Positions 47,184-56,037 are shown, counted from the stretch's first letter. The stretch: DNA of 64,000 nucleotides from Arthrobacter dokdonellae (GCF_003268655.1 NZ_CP029642.1:620001-684000); one strand, 5' to 3'. Program-made: numbers and translations. Notes: generated by a model not told the origin, from the sequence alone.

Positions 47184-47249
47184 CGACGCCGGCGACCCCC
47201 CTCCCGGGGCAGGTCACCGGCGTCGTGCTTTAAGCCGTGCCTTAAGAAG
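47184..47249 (+). terminator. clpC terminator with CTTTAAG tail
   Basis: CGACGCCGGCGACC (47184-47197) pairs with GGTCACCGGCGTCG (47212-47225) with one mismatch. The stem is followed by GTGCTTTAAG and a second CGTGCCTTAAGAAG (47236-47249). This mirrors the layout before clpC. Confidence 0.75.
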
Positions 47250-47324
47250 CAGGGCCTTGGGAAGCAGGGCCTCCGGAGGGTGCCGGGGACCGTGCCGGGA
47301 CGCCCGCCGTCGTAGACTGAAGCG

Positions 47325-47846
47325 GTGACTGCCGAAACCACCGCCCTTGACATTGCCCTCCGGCCGGCCCGGACCTCCGACGTCCAGGCCATCAAGGACC
47401 TGGTGGCGCCCCTGGCGGAGCAGCGAATCCTGATCTCCAAGGAATCGGTCACCTATTACGAATCCATCCAGGAATTCATCGTTGCCGAGATCGACGGCGT
47501 CATTGTGGGCTGCGGGGCCCTTCACGTCATGTGGGAGGACCTTGCTGAAATCCGCACCCTGGCCACCGCCGGCGCGTGGCGGGGCAGGGGCGTGGGCCAT
47601 GCCCTGGTGGAGCGGCTGCTGGAGCACGCCCGCCGGGTCGGCGTCGGCCGCGTGTTCTGCCTGACGTTTGAGGTGGACTTTTTCCTCCGCCACCGTTTTG
47701 AGGTCATGGCGGACCAGAGCGTCGTGGACCCGGCCGTGTACATGGAACTGCTGCGCTCCGCGGATGAAGGCATTGCCGAGTTCCTGGACCTGGCGCGCGT
47801 CAAGCCGAACACGCTGGGCAACACCCGGATGATCCGCACGCTCTGA
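47325..47846 (+). CDS. argA: Short GNAT-type amino-acid (glutamate) N-acetyltransferase
   Basis: 173 residues, a single GNAT domain: IALRPARTSDVQAIKDLV at the N-terminus and the acetyl-CoA loop TLATAGAWRGRGVGHALVERLLEHAR, then the C-terminal FFLRHRFEVM. Length and pattern match the stand-alone actinobacterial N-acetylglutamate synthase (Rv2747 type), the first step of arginine synthesis. The glutamate assignment rests on family resemblance and on its usual place after clpC. The GTG start has TAGACT six bases before it and no Shine-Dalgarno. Confidence 0.75.
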   Translation: MTAETTALDIALRPARTSDVQAIKDLVAPLAEQRILISKESVTYYESIQEFIVAEIDGVIVGCGALHVMWEDLAEIRTLATAGAWRGRGVGHALVERLLEHARRVGVGRVFCLTFEVDFFLRHRFEVMADQSVVDPAVYMELLRSADEGIAEFLDLARVKPNTLGNTRMIRTL

Positions 47847-47984
47847 TCCGGGCCAAACCGCGCGGCGCCGGCCACCCCTACCACGCGGCAAGCGGGCCGG
47901 GTAGTGTTCAAGGAAGGCGGCACGCGCGCCAAGGCGGCGGCCGCCACCCAATTATGCTCGCTGTTCGATCTGGAGGGTGCCGTC

Positions 47985-48983
47985 TTGAAAAAGCTCATCA
48001 ATGATCCCAAGGCTGTTGTGGATGAATCGGTGGAGGGATTCGGCCTGGCGCATGCAGACCTGGTCACGGTCCATCCCGATCCGCTGTTTGTTTCCCGCAA
48101 GGAGGCCAAGTCCGGCAAGGTGGGGCTGCTTTCCGGCGGCGGCAGCGGCCACGAACCCCTCCACGCCGGCTACGTTGGCTTCGGCATGCTCGACGCCGCC
48201 GTCCCCGGCGCGGTTTTCACCTCACCCACGCCCGACGCCATCATTCCGGCGACACTCGCAGCGGACTCCGGTGCCGGCGTCGTCCACATCGTGAAGAACT
48301 ACACCGGGGACGTGCTGAACTTTGAGACGGCCGCCGAGATGGCCCAGGCGGAGGGCGTCGAGGTCCGCACGGTGTTGGTGAACGACGATGTCGCCGTCGA
48401 GGACTCGCTGTACACGGCCGGGCGGCGCGGCGTGGGTGGCACGGTGCTGGTGGAGAAGATTGCCGGCGCCGCGGCCGAGAGGGGCGACGGGCTCGACGCC
48501 GTCGCCGCCATCGGCCAGCGGGTCAACGACAATGTGCGCACCATGGGCGTGGCCCTGTCAGCCTGCACGGTGCCGCACGCGGGCGTGCCGAGCTTTGAGC
48601 TGGGCGAGGACGAGATTGAAATTGGCATTGGCATCCACGGGGAGCCCGGCCGGCACAGGATCCCGATGGAGAACGCCGACGGGATCACGGACAGGCTGCT
48701 GGAGCCCATTCTGGCGGACCTCAAGCCCGCCCCGGGGGAGAAGGTCCTGCTGTTTGTCAACGGGATGGGCGGCACCCCTGCCAGCGAGCTCTACATCGTG
48801 TACCGGCATGCGGTGAAGGTGCTTGAGGGGGCCGGGCTGGTGGTGGAGCGCTCGCTGGTGGGCAACTACATCACGGCACTGGAAATGCAGGGCTGTTCCA
48901 TTTCGGTGCTGCGCCTGGACCAGGAAATGACGTCTCTGTGGGACGCGCCCGTCCACACGCCGGCACTGCGATGGGGGATGTAA
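47985..48983 (+). CDS. dhaK: Dihydroxyacetone kinase, DhaK (substrate-binding) subunit
   Basis: 332 residues. LSGGGSGHEPLHAGYVGFGML and VHIVKNYTGDVLNFETAAE form the dihydroxyacetone site, and GIGIHGEPGRHR carries the His that binds substrate covalently. The start is a TTG at 47985 (MKKLINDPKAVVDE in relatives) with GGAGGG seven bases upstream; a longer upstream frame has no ribosome site. dhaL begins the base after the stop. Together with DhaL and DhaM it phosphorylates dihydroxyacetone using PEP through the PTS. Confidence 0.93.
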   Translation: MKKLINDPKAVVDESVEGFGLAHADLVTVHPDPLFVSRKEAKSGKVGLLSGGGSGHEPLHAGYVGFGMLDAAVPGAVFTSPTPDAIIPATLAADSGAGVVHIVKNYTGDVLNFETAAEMAQAEGVEVRTVLVNDDVAVEDSLYTAGRRGVGGTVLVEKIAGAAAERGDGLDAVAAIGQRVNDNVRTMGVALSACTVPHAGVPSFELGEDEIEIGIGIHGEPGRHRIPMENADGITDRLLEPILADLKPAPGEKVLLFVNGMGGTPASELYIVYRHAVKVLEGAGLVVERSLVGNYITALEMQGCSISVLRLDQEMTSLWDAPVHTPALRWGM

Positions 48984-49691
48984 GTGACGGGCTCCGGCAA
49001 CGGCTCCGGACAGGTGCTGGACGCGGCGTGGGCCATCGACTGGCTGCGGCGCAGCGCGGCCGTGGTGTCGGAAAACCGTGTGGCGTTGATTGAGCTGGAC
49101 CGCGCCATCGGCGACGGGGACCACGGCGAGAACTTGGACCGCGGTTTCACCGCCATTGTGGCCAAGCTCGACCAGGAGACCCCTGCCACGCCCGGGGCGG
49201 CGTTCAAGATGGCGGCCATGACGCTCATGTCAAAGGTGGGCGGAGCCGCCGGGCCCCTTTACGGCACCGCATTCCTGCGTGCAGGCACCGCCGTGGGCGA
49301 TGCCACCGCGCTGGACGCCTCCATGCTGGTTGCGGCACTGACTGCGGCACGGGACGGCGTGGTGGCACGCGGAAAGGCCGCCTCGGGCGAGAAGACCATG
49401 ATCGACGCATGGACCCCGGCGGTTGAAGCCGCCGCCGCCGAAGCTGCTGCCGATGGCGGGCCCGCCGTCGTGCTGGCGGCAGCGGCCGACGCTGCGGAGG
49501 CCGGCGCCATCGCGACCGACCCGCTCATAGCGCGCAAGGGCCGGGCAAGCTATCTGGGGGAGCGGGCCATCGGGCACCGGGACCCCGGCGCCGCGTCGTC
49601 GGCGCTGATCCTGCGTGCGGCGGCCGACGCCGCGGCGGCATCGGCAGGGTCGGCTGCGGGCGGGTCGGCGCCGGCCGGGTCGGCCTCATGA
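48984..49691 (+). CDS. dhaL: Dihydroxyacetone kinase, DhaL (ADP-binding) subunit
   Basis: 235 residues. AIGDGDHGENLDRGF supplies the Mg-ADP-binding Asp residues, and SKVGGAAGPLYGTAFL and KGRASYLGERAIGHRDPGA are family marks. ADP stays bound and is rephosphorylated by DhaM. The C-terminus ends in a run of Ala, Gly and Ser. The GTG start directly follows the dhaK stop and the stop overlaps dhaM (ATGA). Confidence 0.93.
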   Translation: MTGSGNGSGQVLDAAWAIDWLRRSAAVVSENRVALIELDRAIGDGDHGENLDRGFTAIVAKLDQETPATPGAAFKMAAMTLMSKVGGAAGPLYGTAFLRAGTAVGDATALDASMLVAALTAARDGVVARGKAASGEKTMIDAWTPAVEAAAAEAAADGGPAVVLAAAADAAEAGAIATDPLIARKGRASYLGERAIGHRDPGAASSALILRAAADAAAASAGSAAGGSAPAGSAS

Positions 49692-50440
49692 GCGTGGGGC
49701 TGGTCATTGTGTCCCACAGTGCCCAGCTGGCCGCCGGCGTCGCCGAACTGGCGGCCCAGATGGCGCGGGACGTGGTGCTGGTCCCGGCCGGCGGCACGGA
49801 CGACGGCGGCATTGGAACCTCCCTGGAGAAGGTCATGTCCGCGCTGGAAAAGGCGGACGGCGGCGACGGCGTGGTGGTGCTGACGGATTTGGGCTCCGCA
49901 GTCATGACGGCCGAATCGGCGCTGGAATTCATGGGCGACCCGGAGAACGTCGTCCTGGCCAACGCGCCCCTCGTTGAAGGCGCCGTCGCGGCGGCCGTCG
50001 CCGCCCAGTCCGGGGCCGGACTGGCAGTGGTGAAAAAGGCTGCCGAAACCGCGCTCGACCCTGCCGGCGGGGCAGCGGGCGCCGATGCTGCCGGCGGTGC
50101 CGTTGGAGGCGCCCCAGCGGGGAGAGACCCAGCGGTCGGACTGCCAGCGGGAGCAACGCCCACGGCGCAGGCGTCGCCCGAGGGCGCGGTCACGGCGATG
50201 CTGACCCTGATCAACCCGATCGGCCTCCATGCGCGGCCGGCCGCGACGCTGGCCGGCGCCCTCGGTGCCATGGATGTGGACATTGACATCAACGGCGCCG
50301 ACGGGCAGTCGGTATTCCTGCTCATGGCACTCGGCGCCGGCCAGGGCACCGAGCTGCATGTCACCGCCACCGGCCCCGACGCCCAACGCGCGGTGGACCT
50401 GGTGCGGACGGAAGTGGAAAACGGTTTCGGCGAGCTCTGA
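49688..50440 (+). CDS. dhaM: Dihydroxyacetone kinase phosphoryl donor DhaM (EIIA-HPr fusion)
   Basis: 250 residues in two domains. Residues 1-125 are a mannose-type EIIA (LVIVSHSAQLAAGVAELA, active His near residue 10; GGTDDGGIGTSLEKVM). A ~40-residue Ala/Gly/Pro linker leads to an HPr domain (LINPIGLHARPAATLAGAL, active His in LHARPA). The C-terminal enzyme-I-like domain of E. coli DhaM is absent, so phosphate must come from the general PTS enzyme I. It completes the dhaKLM unit. Confidence 0.92.
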   Translation: MSVGLVIVSHSAQLAAGVAELAAQMARDVVLVPAGGTDDGGIGTSLEKVMSALEKADGGDGVVVLTDLGSAVMTAESALEFMGDPENVVLANAPLVEGAVAAAVAAQSGAGLAVVKKAAETALDPAGGAAGADAAGGAVGGAPAGRDPAVGLPAGATPTAQASPEGAVTAMLTLINPIGLHARPAATLAGALGAMDVDIDINGADGQSVFLLMALGAGQGTELHVTATGPDAQRAVDLVRTEVENGFGEL

Positions 50441-50532
50441 GTTTCTGAGGCCGGGGCCCAGTCGGCCGGCTCGCCCCGCGCGTCGCGCCACGGGTCTCCC
50501 GTCTCTCGCCGCCGTGCTGAAACTGCGCGCCG

Positions 50533-51462
50533 TCAGTGGGGGAGGTGGTAGCCGTCCTCCGAGAGCTGGGCCAGACCGTCAGTGAGGAGGCCGCCCAGGG
50601 CGCGTTGCAGCTGCGGGGCGTGGGTGTTGAGGCTGTGCAGGCTGTTCAAGGCTGCGGCGACTTCGCGCGGATGATCCGTGTGGGCGCCTCCCAGCAATTC
50701 CACCGGGGCTTCCCAGAACAATTCCGGGTGGACGGGGGCGTCCGCTGCCCTGAGCACCGCCATGACGGCCCCGCGCACCTGGCGGTCCGTCCCCGCCCAG
50801 GGCTGGCCCTTGGGCACGTAGGCCGGTTCGGGCTGTCCGGCGGCCACCCATGCGCACTGCTCCGTGACCGGGCAGAGTTCGCACTTGGGACTGCGGGCCG
50901 TGCACACCAGGGCGCCCAGCTCCATGACGCCGGCGTTCCACTCGACGGACTCTGCCGGATCTTCCGGCAGTAGTTCCGCAGCCAGGGCCATCTCCGCCGC
51001 GGTCAGAGACGGTGCCGGCAGCGCCTGGCCAATGACCAGCCGGGCATGGACGCGACGGATGTTGGTGTCCACCACGGTTTCCCGGCGGCCAAAAGCAAAC
51101 GCGGCCACAGCGGCGGCCGTGTATGTGCCAATGCCGGGCAGCGCCAAAAGTTCGTCAAAGGTGTCCGGCACGGCGCCGTCGTGCCTCTGGACAATTTGCG
51201 CGGCGGCAGCGTGCAGCCTCAGCGCCCGGCGCGGGTAGCCCAGCCGGCCCCATGCGCGCAGCACCTCCGCCTGGGAGGCCGCGGCGAACGCCGCAGGTGT
51301 GGGCCAGCGCGCCATCCACTCTTCCCAGACGGGCCGAACGCGGACCACGGGGGTCTGCTGCAGCATGATTTCGCTGACCAGGATCCCCCACGGCGGGCAG
51401 TCGCCGCGCCATGGCAGTTCCCGGGCCGTCTGGCGGAACCATTGCCGAATTTCCTGGTGCAA
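50533..51462 (-). CDS. mutY: A/G-specific adenine glycosylase
   Basis: 309 residues. Catalytic Glu in SEIMLQQTPV, helix-hairpin-helix in LLALPGIGTYTAAAVAAFAFG, catalytic Asp in VVDTNIRRVHARL, and the 4Fe-4S cluster C-x6-C-x2-C-x5-C (CTARSPKCELCPVTEQC). It removes adenine paired with 8-oxoG. The C-terminal MutT-like domain of longer MutY proteins is missing or much reduced, as in other actinobacteria. The TTG at 51462 is chosen because AAGGAG lies five bases upstream; a frame to 51522 lacks a site. Divergent from the next gene. Confidence 0.92.
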   Translation of the reverse strand: MHQEIRQWFRQTARELPWRGDCPPWGILVSEIMLQQTPVVRVRPVWEEWMARWPTPAAFAAASQAEVLRAWGRLGYPRRALRLHAAAAQIVQRHDGAVPDTFDELLALPGIGTYTAAAVAAFAFGRRETVVDTNIRRVHARLVIGQALPAPSLTAAEMALAAELLPEDPAESVEWNAGVMELGALVCTARSPKCELCPVTEQCAWVAAGQPEPAYVPKGQPWAGTDRQVRGAVMAVLRAADAPVHPELFWEAPVELLGGAHTDHPREVAAALNSLHSLNTHAPQLQRALGGLLTDGLAQLSEDGYHLPH

Positions 51463-51554
51463 CGTTTCTCCTTCAAGCGTGTGTGGGCAGTTCAACTGTA
51501 GCGAAAGCGGCGTGGTTGGCATGTCGGTGGCCCGGGTTTCGCTAGTGTTGAAGC

Positions 51555-52325
51555 GTGGCTACATCAGGGAAAAACGGGCAGCGCGGCAGTGCGGGGCACC
51601 CTGCCCCGAGACCCAAGGTCTCTGCCAGGGTGTACCGGCGCAGGCGTCAGGTGGTCGGCGTCCTGGCCCTGATCGTCCTGGCCCTACTCGTGGCAGGCGG
51701 CATCGGTCTGGCCAACTTCCTCGGCAGCACGGGTACGTCCGACGCCGGGACCCCGCCCGCAGCGCCCGCGTCCACCGACGCATCCAGCGCCACCCCAACG
51801 TCCACCGACGCATCCAGCGCCACCCCAACGTCCACCGATGCATCCAGCGCCACCCCAACGTCCACCGATGCATCCAGCGCCACCCCAACGTCCACCGCAC
51901 CTGCCGCGCAGGCACCGCTTCCGGCGGCCGCGCCGTCGGGCGTCTGCAACGAAGCGGGCATCAAGGTCAGCGCCGCCGTGGACAAGGCGCAGTACGCGGC
52001 CGGGGTGGACCCGAAGCTGACTTTGCGTGTCACGAACACCGGCAAGGCGCCGTGCAACATCAACGTGGGGACCAGCCAGATGGAATTCAAGGTCACCAGC
52101 GGCGAGGACATCGTTTTCAATTCCAGGGACTGTCAGGCGGATTCGACGAACCTGGTCAAGGGTTTGCAGCCGGGCGCCTCGGAGACCGCCAGCTTCACGT
52201 GGAAGCGGAACCGCAGCGCCGCCGGCTGCGCCAAGGTCACGGCCACGCCGGGCCCGGGAACGTACGTGTTCATGGCGACATTGGGGAAATGGTCCAGCGG
52301 CAAGACCGTGTTCGCGCTCCAATAG
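51555..52325 (+). CDS. Membrane-anchored extracytoplasmic protein with Thr/Ser/Ala repeat stalk
   Basis: 256 residues. A basic N-terminus and one helix (VVGVLALIVLALLVAGGIGLA) are followed by a stalk made of four copies of TSTDASSATP encoded by a 30-base tandem repeat, then a beta-rich globular domain of ~130 residues with four Cys (SGVCNEAGI, KAPCNINVG, RDCQAD, AAGCAKV) that could form two disulfides outside the cell. The domain resembles secreted immunoglobulin-like (DUF4232/BsuPI-like) modules; function unknown. The GTG start has TAGTGT six bases upstream and no Shine-Dalgarno. Confidence 0.7.
   Translation: MATSGKNGQRGSAGHPAPRPKVSARVYRRRRQVVGVLALIVLALLVAGGIGLANFLGSTGTSDAGTPPAAPASTDASSATPTSTDASSATPTSTDASSATPTSTDASSATPTSTAPAAQAPLPAAAPSGVCNEAGIKVSAAVDKAQYAAGVDPKLTLRVTNTGKAPCNINVGTSQMEFKVTSGEDIVFNSRDCQADSTNLVKGLQPGASETASFTWKRNRSAAGCAKVTATPGPGTYVFMATLGKWSSGKTVFALQ
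51771..51890 (+). repeat. 30-bp coding minisatellite (four units)
   Basis: Four nearly identical 30-base units at 51771, 51801, 51831 and 51861, plus one further third of a unit. They encode the ten-residue stalk repeat, so unit gain or loss keeps the frame and only alters stalk length. The units differ by a single C/T change. Confidence 0.95.
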
Positions 52326-52382
52326 GCCGAAATTGCCGACCCATTCGGGCCTCCGCTCGCGTACTGCGTGACAGCTCCTTTT

Positions 52383-53450
52383 TTAGAGGAAGCGGTCCAG
52401 CAGGCTGGCCTCGGCGATGCGTGACAGGCCCTCACGCACTGTGCGGGCGCGAAGTTCGCCAATGCCGTCAACGGCCATGAGGTCGTCAATTGTGGCGGCC
52501 ATCAGGTTTTGGAGCCCGCCGAAATGGTCCACAAGGCGGCCGGCGACGGCGCCGGGGACCGCTTTGAGCTCGGAGACAAGGCGGTAGCCTCGGGGCTGGA
52601 TGATGGCTTCGAGTGAATCGAGGTTGGAGAGGCCCACGACGCCGGCTATCAGGTTGAGGTTGATCAGGTCCGCCTGGTCGACCTCCTGCAGTGCAGCGAT
52701 GGCCGCGTCCACATCGGTGGGGCCGGGGCCGGTATAGTCGCGGATCACCATTTCAGCACCGGAACCCCGCGTTGCCGTCAACTCATCGAGCTGCAGCGAG
52801 AGCAGGCGGCCATCAGCGCCAAGTTCAAGCACGTACTGGGCGATTTCCTCGGAAATGCGCCGCACCATCTCATGGCGCTGCAGTGTCACGGCAACGTCCC
52901 GGACCGTAACCATGGCCTCAATTTCCAGGGCGGACAGGGAACTTGTCACCTGGTCGAGACGTGCGCGGTAGCGTTCCAAGGTAGCCAGCGCCTGGTTGGC
53001 GCGGGCCAGCACCTTTTCTGAACCTTCCAGAACATAGCGTAAGCCGTCCACGTAAAGTGCAATGATCTGCATCGACTGGCTGACAGAAACCACCGGAACC
53101 CCGGTCTGAATGGCGACGCGTTCGGCGGTACGGTGGCGTGTGCCGGATTCCTGCGTTTCGATGCTGGGATCCGGCACCAGCTGGACAGCCGCGCGAAGGA
53201 TTTTGGTGACTTCCTTGTCGCAAATTATGGCGCCGTCCATTTTCGCCAATTCACGCAGGCGGGTGGGCGCGAAGTCGATTCCAATCTCAAATCCGCCGGA
53301 ACAGAGGTTGTCGATGGCCTTGTCGGAACCGAGCACAATCAGGGCTCCCGTACGTCCCCGAAGAATCCGTTCCAGGCCGTCGCGGAGAGGCGTTCCCGGG
53401 GCAACTCTGGCGAGAGTGGCCTTCAAGGCGTCTTCGGGGCTGCGAAGCAT
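52383..53450 (-). CDS. disA: DNA integrity scanning diadenylate cyclase
   Basis: 355 residues. The DAC domain has D72-G-A74 and G-T-R105-H-R107 in SGTRHRTAERVA, the residues that make c-di-AMP from two ATP. A helical linker follows, then the C-terminal helix-hairpin-helix DNA-binding region (IDDLMAVDGIGELRARTV). It scans DNA for branched structures. The ATG has GAAGGA seven bases upstream and a TATTAT -10-like hexamer further up. In relatives disA directly follows radA; here a 2.4-kb HNH gene lies between them. Confidence 0.95.
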   Translation of the reverse strand: MLRSPEDALKATLARVAPGTPLRDGLERILRGRTGALIVLGSDKAIDNLCSGGFEIGIDFAPTRLRELAKMDGAIICDKEVTKILRAAVQLVPDPSIETQESGTRHRTAERVAIQTGVPVVSVSQSMQIIALYVDGLRYVLEGSEKVLARANQALATLERYRARLDQVTSSLSALEIEAMVTVRDVAVTLQRHEMVRRISEEIAQYVLELGADGRLLSLQLDELTATRGSGAEMVIRDYTGPGPTDVDAAIAALQEVDQADLINLNLIAGVVGLSNLDSLEAIIQPRGYRLVSELKAVPGAVAGRLVDHFGGLQNLMAATIDDLMAVDGIGELRARTVREGLSRIAEASLLDRFL

Positions 53451-53640
53451 TAACGAGTCCTTCTATTCATGAGCGGGATTCCGCACAGGTTTCATTGCCC
53501 ATAATAGTGTTAACCGTGGTCTGGCGCGGTTTTATGTGGTTTTCAAGGTATTGATCCCAGGTCCGCGACCGGCTGTGGACGTTCGACCTCGCGTGCCCGC
53601 CTCCACATGTACCTCGCGGGCCGGCCGTCTTGTCGACGGT

Positions 53641-56031
53641 CTAGAAGGGGCAGGGTTCGTTGGTTTGGGTGTGGAGGTAGGTGCGGCCGGTGGGTGTGGT
53701 GGTTTTGGTTTGTTGGGGGCTGTGGGGTTCGACGGTCCAGCCGGTGTCGGGGTTGTCTTTGAGTTGGTGGCAGTAGGTGTCGCGGGGGCGGAGGTTTTCG
53801 ACGCTGGTTTCGCCTTTGGGCAGGGGGGTGCCGTCGGGGTGGTGGCGGTTCATCCAGTAGGGGATGGTGTGGTCGAGTTCGCAGCTCGCGGCGGGGTGGT
53901 CGCAGCCGATGCCGGTGCATACGGGGTCCCGGCGGCGTACTTCGGCGGCGATGTCTGCCGGTGGGTGGTAGCGTTGCCGGCCGACGGTGAGCCTGGCCGT
54001 GGTGGCGGGGTCGGTCAGGAGCCGTTCCCACCAGTAGGATCCGGCGGCGAGTTCGCGGGCCTGTTCGGGCGGGATGGGGCCGTAGCCGTCCAGGTAGCCG
54101 GGCTCTTCGGAGTGGCCCAGCAGTGTCAGGGCCGGCACGGTGACGGAGATCTTCGCCGAGATGCCGAAGGTGAACCGCGGCTCCGGCACCGGTTCTGGGA
54201 CTGCGACGGGCACCGGGAGCGGGGGGCCGGCCGCGTCCCGGGCGGCGCTGCCCGCGGGCCCGCCGCCGTTGGCGCCGCCGCCTGGGGTGCTGCCGCCGCC
54301 GTTGGCGCCGCCGCCTGGGGTGCTGCCGCCTGGGGTGCTGCCGCCTGGGGTGCTGCCGCCTTGGGGGCTGGCGCCGCCGCCTTGGGTTCTGGCGCCGCGG
54401 TTGCCGCTGTTGCTGCGGCCGGCGCGGTTGGTGGTGGGGTGGAGGGCTTGGTGGAGGAGGTCCAGGAGGGTGTCGGCGCGGTAGTTGTCCAGGGAGCGGG
54501 AGGGACGGCCGGTGGGGGTCGTGGCGGTGCTGGGCGCCCCGCCGGGCAGGGTGCCTTCGTGTTGGGCGTGGCGGGCCCAGGCGTCGAGGGTGTCGTAGAG
54601 GGACTTGGCGGGGGCGGCGTCCAGGACGGCGCTGAGTTGGGCCATGCCGTCGGGCAGTGCGGTGAACCAGACCCGGCGTTGGGTCCGGGCGCGTTGGTGG
54701 CGTTCGGTGAGGGGTTCGGGGTGGTGTTTTTGGGCCAGGGCACGGATCTTGCGGGTCAGGGCCCGCGGGTTCGTCCGTGCGGCCCCGGGCAGGAACAGCG
54801 GCTCGATCAGTGTCTGGACGTCGGCGGGGACGTTTTCCAGCCCGGCCAGGATGGCCTTGATCCGTACCGGGTCCAGCAGCCCGTCCCGGAACAGGGCGGT
54901 GGTGGCGGGCAGGTTGTTCGCCAGGGTTTCGGCGTCATCGAGGAGCTGGTGCGCGGTGCCGATCCCCACGCAGTGCACGGCCATGATCTCCGCGGCCGCG
55001 TACCGGGACCGGCGCCAGGCCTCCCCCAACTCCCCTGCCCGCTCCAACTCCCCGTCCGGCCCAAGTCCGCCCGGGCCGGGCTCTCTGTCCGGCCCAAGTC
55101 CGCCCGGGCCGGGCTCCCCGGTGTCCTGGAGCTTCCCGGTGTCGTGGAGTGTTCCTGCTTGGAGCTTGCGGGCGGTGGTGGCGGGTTGTTCGCTGGGCAG
55201 GGGCGGGCGGCGGGTGGCGAAGACGGCCAGGGCGTCGTTTTCCATGGCGCAGGCGAAGGCGCAGAGCCGGTTGGCGGCGTGGATGTAGTCCAGCAGGTCG
55301 TTCTCCCCGAGCCTGTGCGGGTCCAGGTGTGCCAGGGCGTCCGCCCCGGCCACCGGGGACCAGGCCACATGGGCCGGGTTGGCCGGCCGCGGGGCCTCGG
55401 GCAGGTCCGGGACGGACGCCTGGAGGATCCGTACCCGGCCCAGGTCCGCCGGGCCCGGAAGCAGGGACACGGCCGGGTCGCACTGGTCCGGGACCGCCCA
55501 CGGCGCATCGGCCATCGGGAACGGAAACACCGCGGTCCCGCCGGTTCCGTCGGGAGCAGCCCGGTCCGCCCAGCCGTCCTCGGGCATGGAGGCAATCAGC
55601 CGGTCAATGTCCTCATCGCTGGGCCAGCCGGCCCGGTCGTCGGGGACGGCGGGCTGGCGGGCGCACGCGGCCCCGCTCGTGGCCGTGAACAGTTCCCCGG
55701 CGTCAGGGTCCGAGGCGATCAACGCCGCCAACGCCGCCTCCGACACCACGCCAACGGCGTCGCCCATCACGCCTGCCGTGGCGGCACTTGCCCCCGCCGT
55801 GTCGGCGGATGCCTGCGCGGCTTGTGCCGCCGCAGCATCCGAAACGGTGCCGGGACCCCGGGACGGCACGTCCCCGGCAACGGCGGCTGCCGGAAAAGCT
55901 GGCCCGGCGAGGACTGACGCGGGACGCGCACGCTTGTGCTCCTCCGGCCTGCGGCCGGGGGTCTGATCCAAAAGAGGCGGTCCGGCGGGGGTGGAATCCC
56001 CCGTGCTGCCGGGCCGATCCATCGTGCCCAT
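53641..56031 (-). CDS. DUF222/13E12-family protein with C-terminal HNH endonuclease domain
   Basis: 796 residues. The N-terminal ~190 residues are Ala-rich. The central DUF222 domain (about 220-480) has the ILAGLENVPADVQTLIEPLF helix and an ALTRKIRALAQ segment. A repeated Gly/Ser/Pro linker (STPGGSTPGGGANGG) follows, then an HNH nuclease: CTGIGCDHPAASCELDHT, SVENLRPRDTYCHQLKD. The usual CRHHH end of the HNH is reduced to YCHQ. These proteins occur in many copies in actinobacteria with unclear function, some linked to mobile elements. TAGACT six bases before the ATG suggests leaderless expression. It separates radA from disA. Confidence 0.88.
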   Translation of the reverse strand: MGTMDRPGSTGDSTPAGPPLLDQTPGRRPEEHKRARPASVLAGPAFPAAAVAGDVPSRGPGTVSDAAAAQAAQASADTAGASAATAGVMGDAVGVVSEAALAALIASDPDAGELFTATSGAACARQPAVPDDRAGWPSDEDIDRLIASMPEDGWADRAAPDGTGGTAVFPFPMADAPWAVPDQCDPAVSLLPGPADLGRVRILQASVPDLPEAPRPANPAHVAWSPVAGADALAHLDPHRLGENDLLDYIHAANRLCAFACAMENDALAVFATRRPPLPSEQPATTARKLQAGTLHDTGKLQDTGEPGPGGLGPDREPGPGGLGPDGELERAGELGEAWRRSRYAAAEIMAVHCVGIGTAHQLLDDAETLANNLPATTALFRDGLLDPVRIKAILAGLENVPADVQTLIEPLFLPGAARTNPRALTRKIRALAQKHHPEPLTERHQRARTQRRVWFTALPDGMAQLSAVLDAAPAKSLYDTLDAWARHAQHEGTLPGGAPSTATTPTGRPSRSLDNYRADTLLDLLHQALHPTTNRAGRSNSGNRGARTQGGGASPQGGSTPGGSTPGGSTPGGGANGGGSTPGGGANGGGPAGSAARDAAGPPLPVPVAVPEPVPEPRFTFGISAKISVTVPALTLLGHSEEPGYLDGYGPIPPEQARELAAGSYWWERLLTDPATTARLTVGRQRYHPPADIAAEVRRRDPVCTGIGCDHPAASCELDHTIPYWMNRHHPDGTPLPKGETSVENLRPRDTYCHQLKDNPDTGWTVEPHSPQQTKTTTPTGRTYLHTQTNEPCPF
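54288..54375 (-). repeat. Coding short tandem repeats in the HNH-protein linker
   Basis: A 15-base unit (GCTGCCGCCTGGGGT, plus-strand reading) is repeated in tandem three times and is mixed with a 30-base block that includes GTTGGCGCCGCC, present twice. They encode the GGSTP/GGANGG linker. A second repeat, the GPGGLGPD coding block, is at about 55040-55110. Confidence 0.7.
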
Positions 56032-56037
56032 AAACCA

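Noticed and set aside
25003..47217. Very long antisense frames opposite the DUF2342 gene/tilS, ftsH and clpC (700-900 codons)
   Set aside because: Typical of GC-rich coding DNA, where reverse-strand stops are rare. Their products are low-complexity Gly/Arg/His-rich and match no family, while the sense strands encode clear enzymes.
50441..50532. Terminator between dhaM and mutY
   Set aside because: I looked for a stem in this convergent gap and found only short, imperfect GC pairings, not enough to call.
51463..51522. Longer mutY start at 51522
   Set aside because: It has no ribosome site, while the TTG at 51462 has AAGGAG five bases upstream and gives the normal N-terminus.
53641..56031. 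DUF222-HNH gene as an active insertion element
   Set aside because: No transposase, terminal inverted repeats or target duplications are visible; only its position is suggestive.
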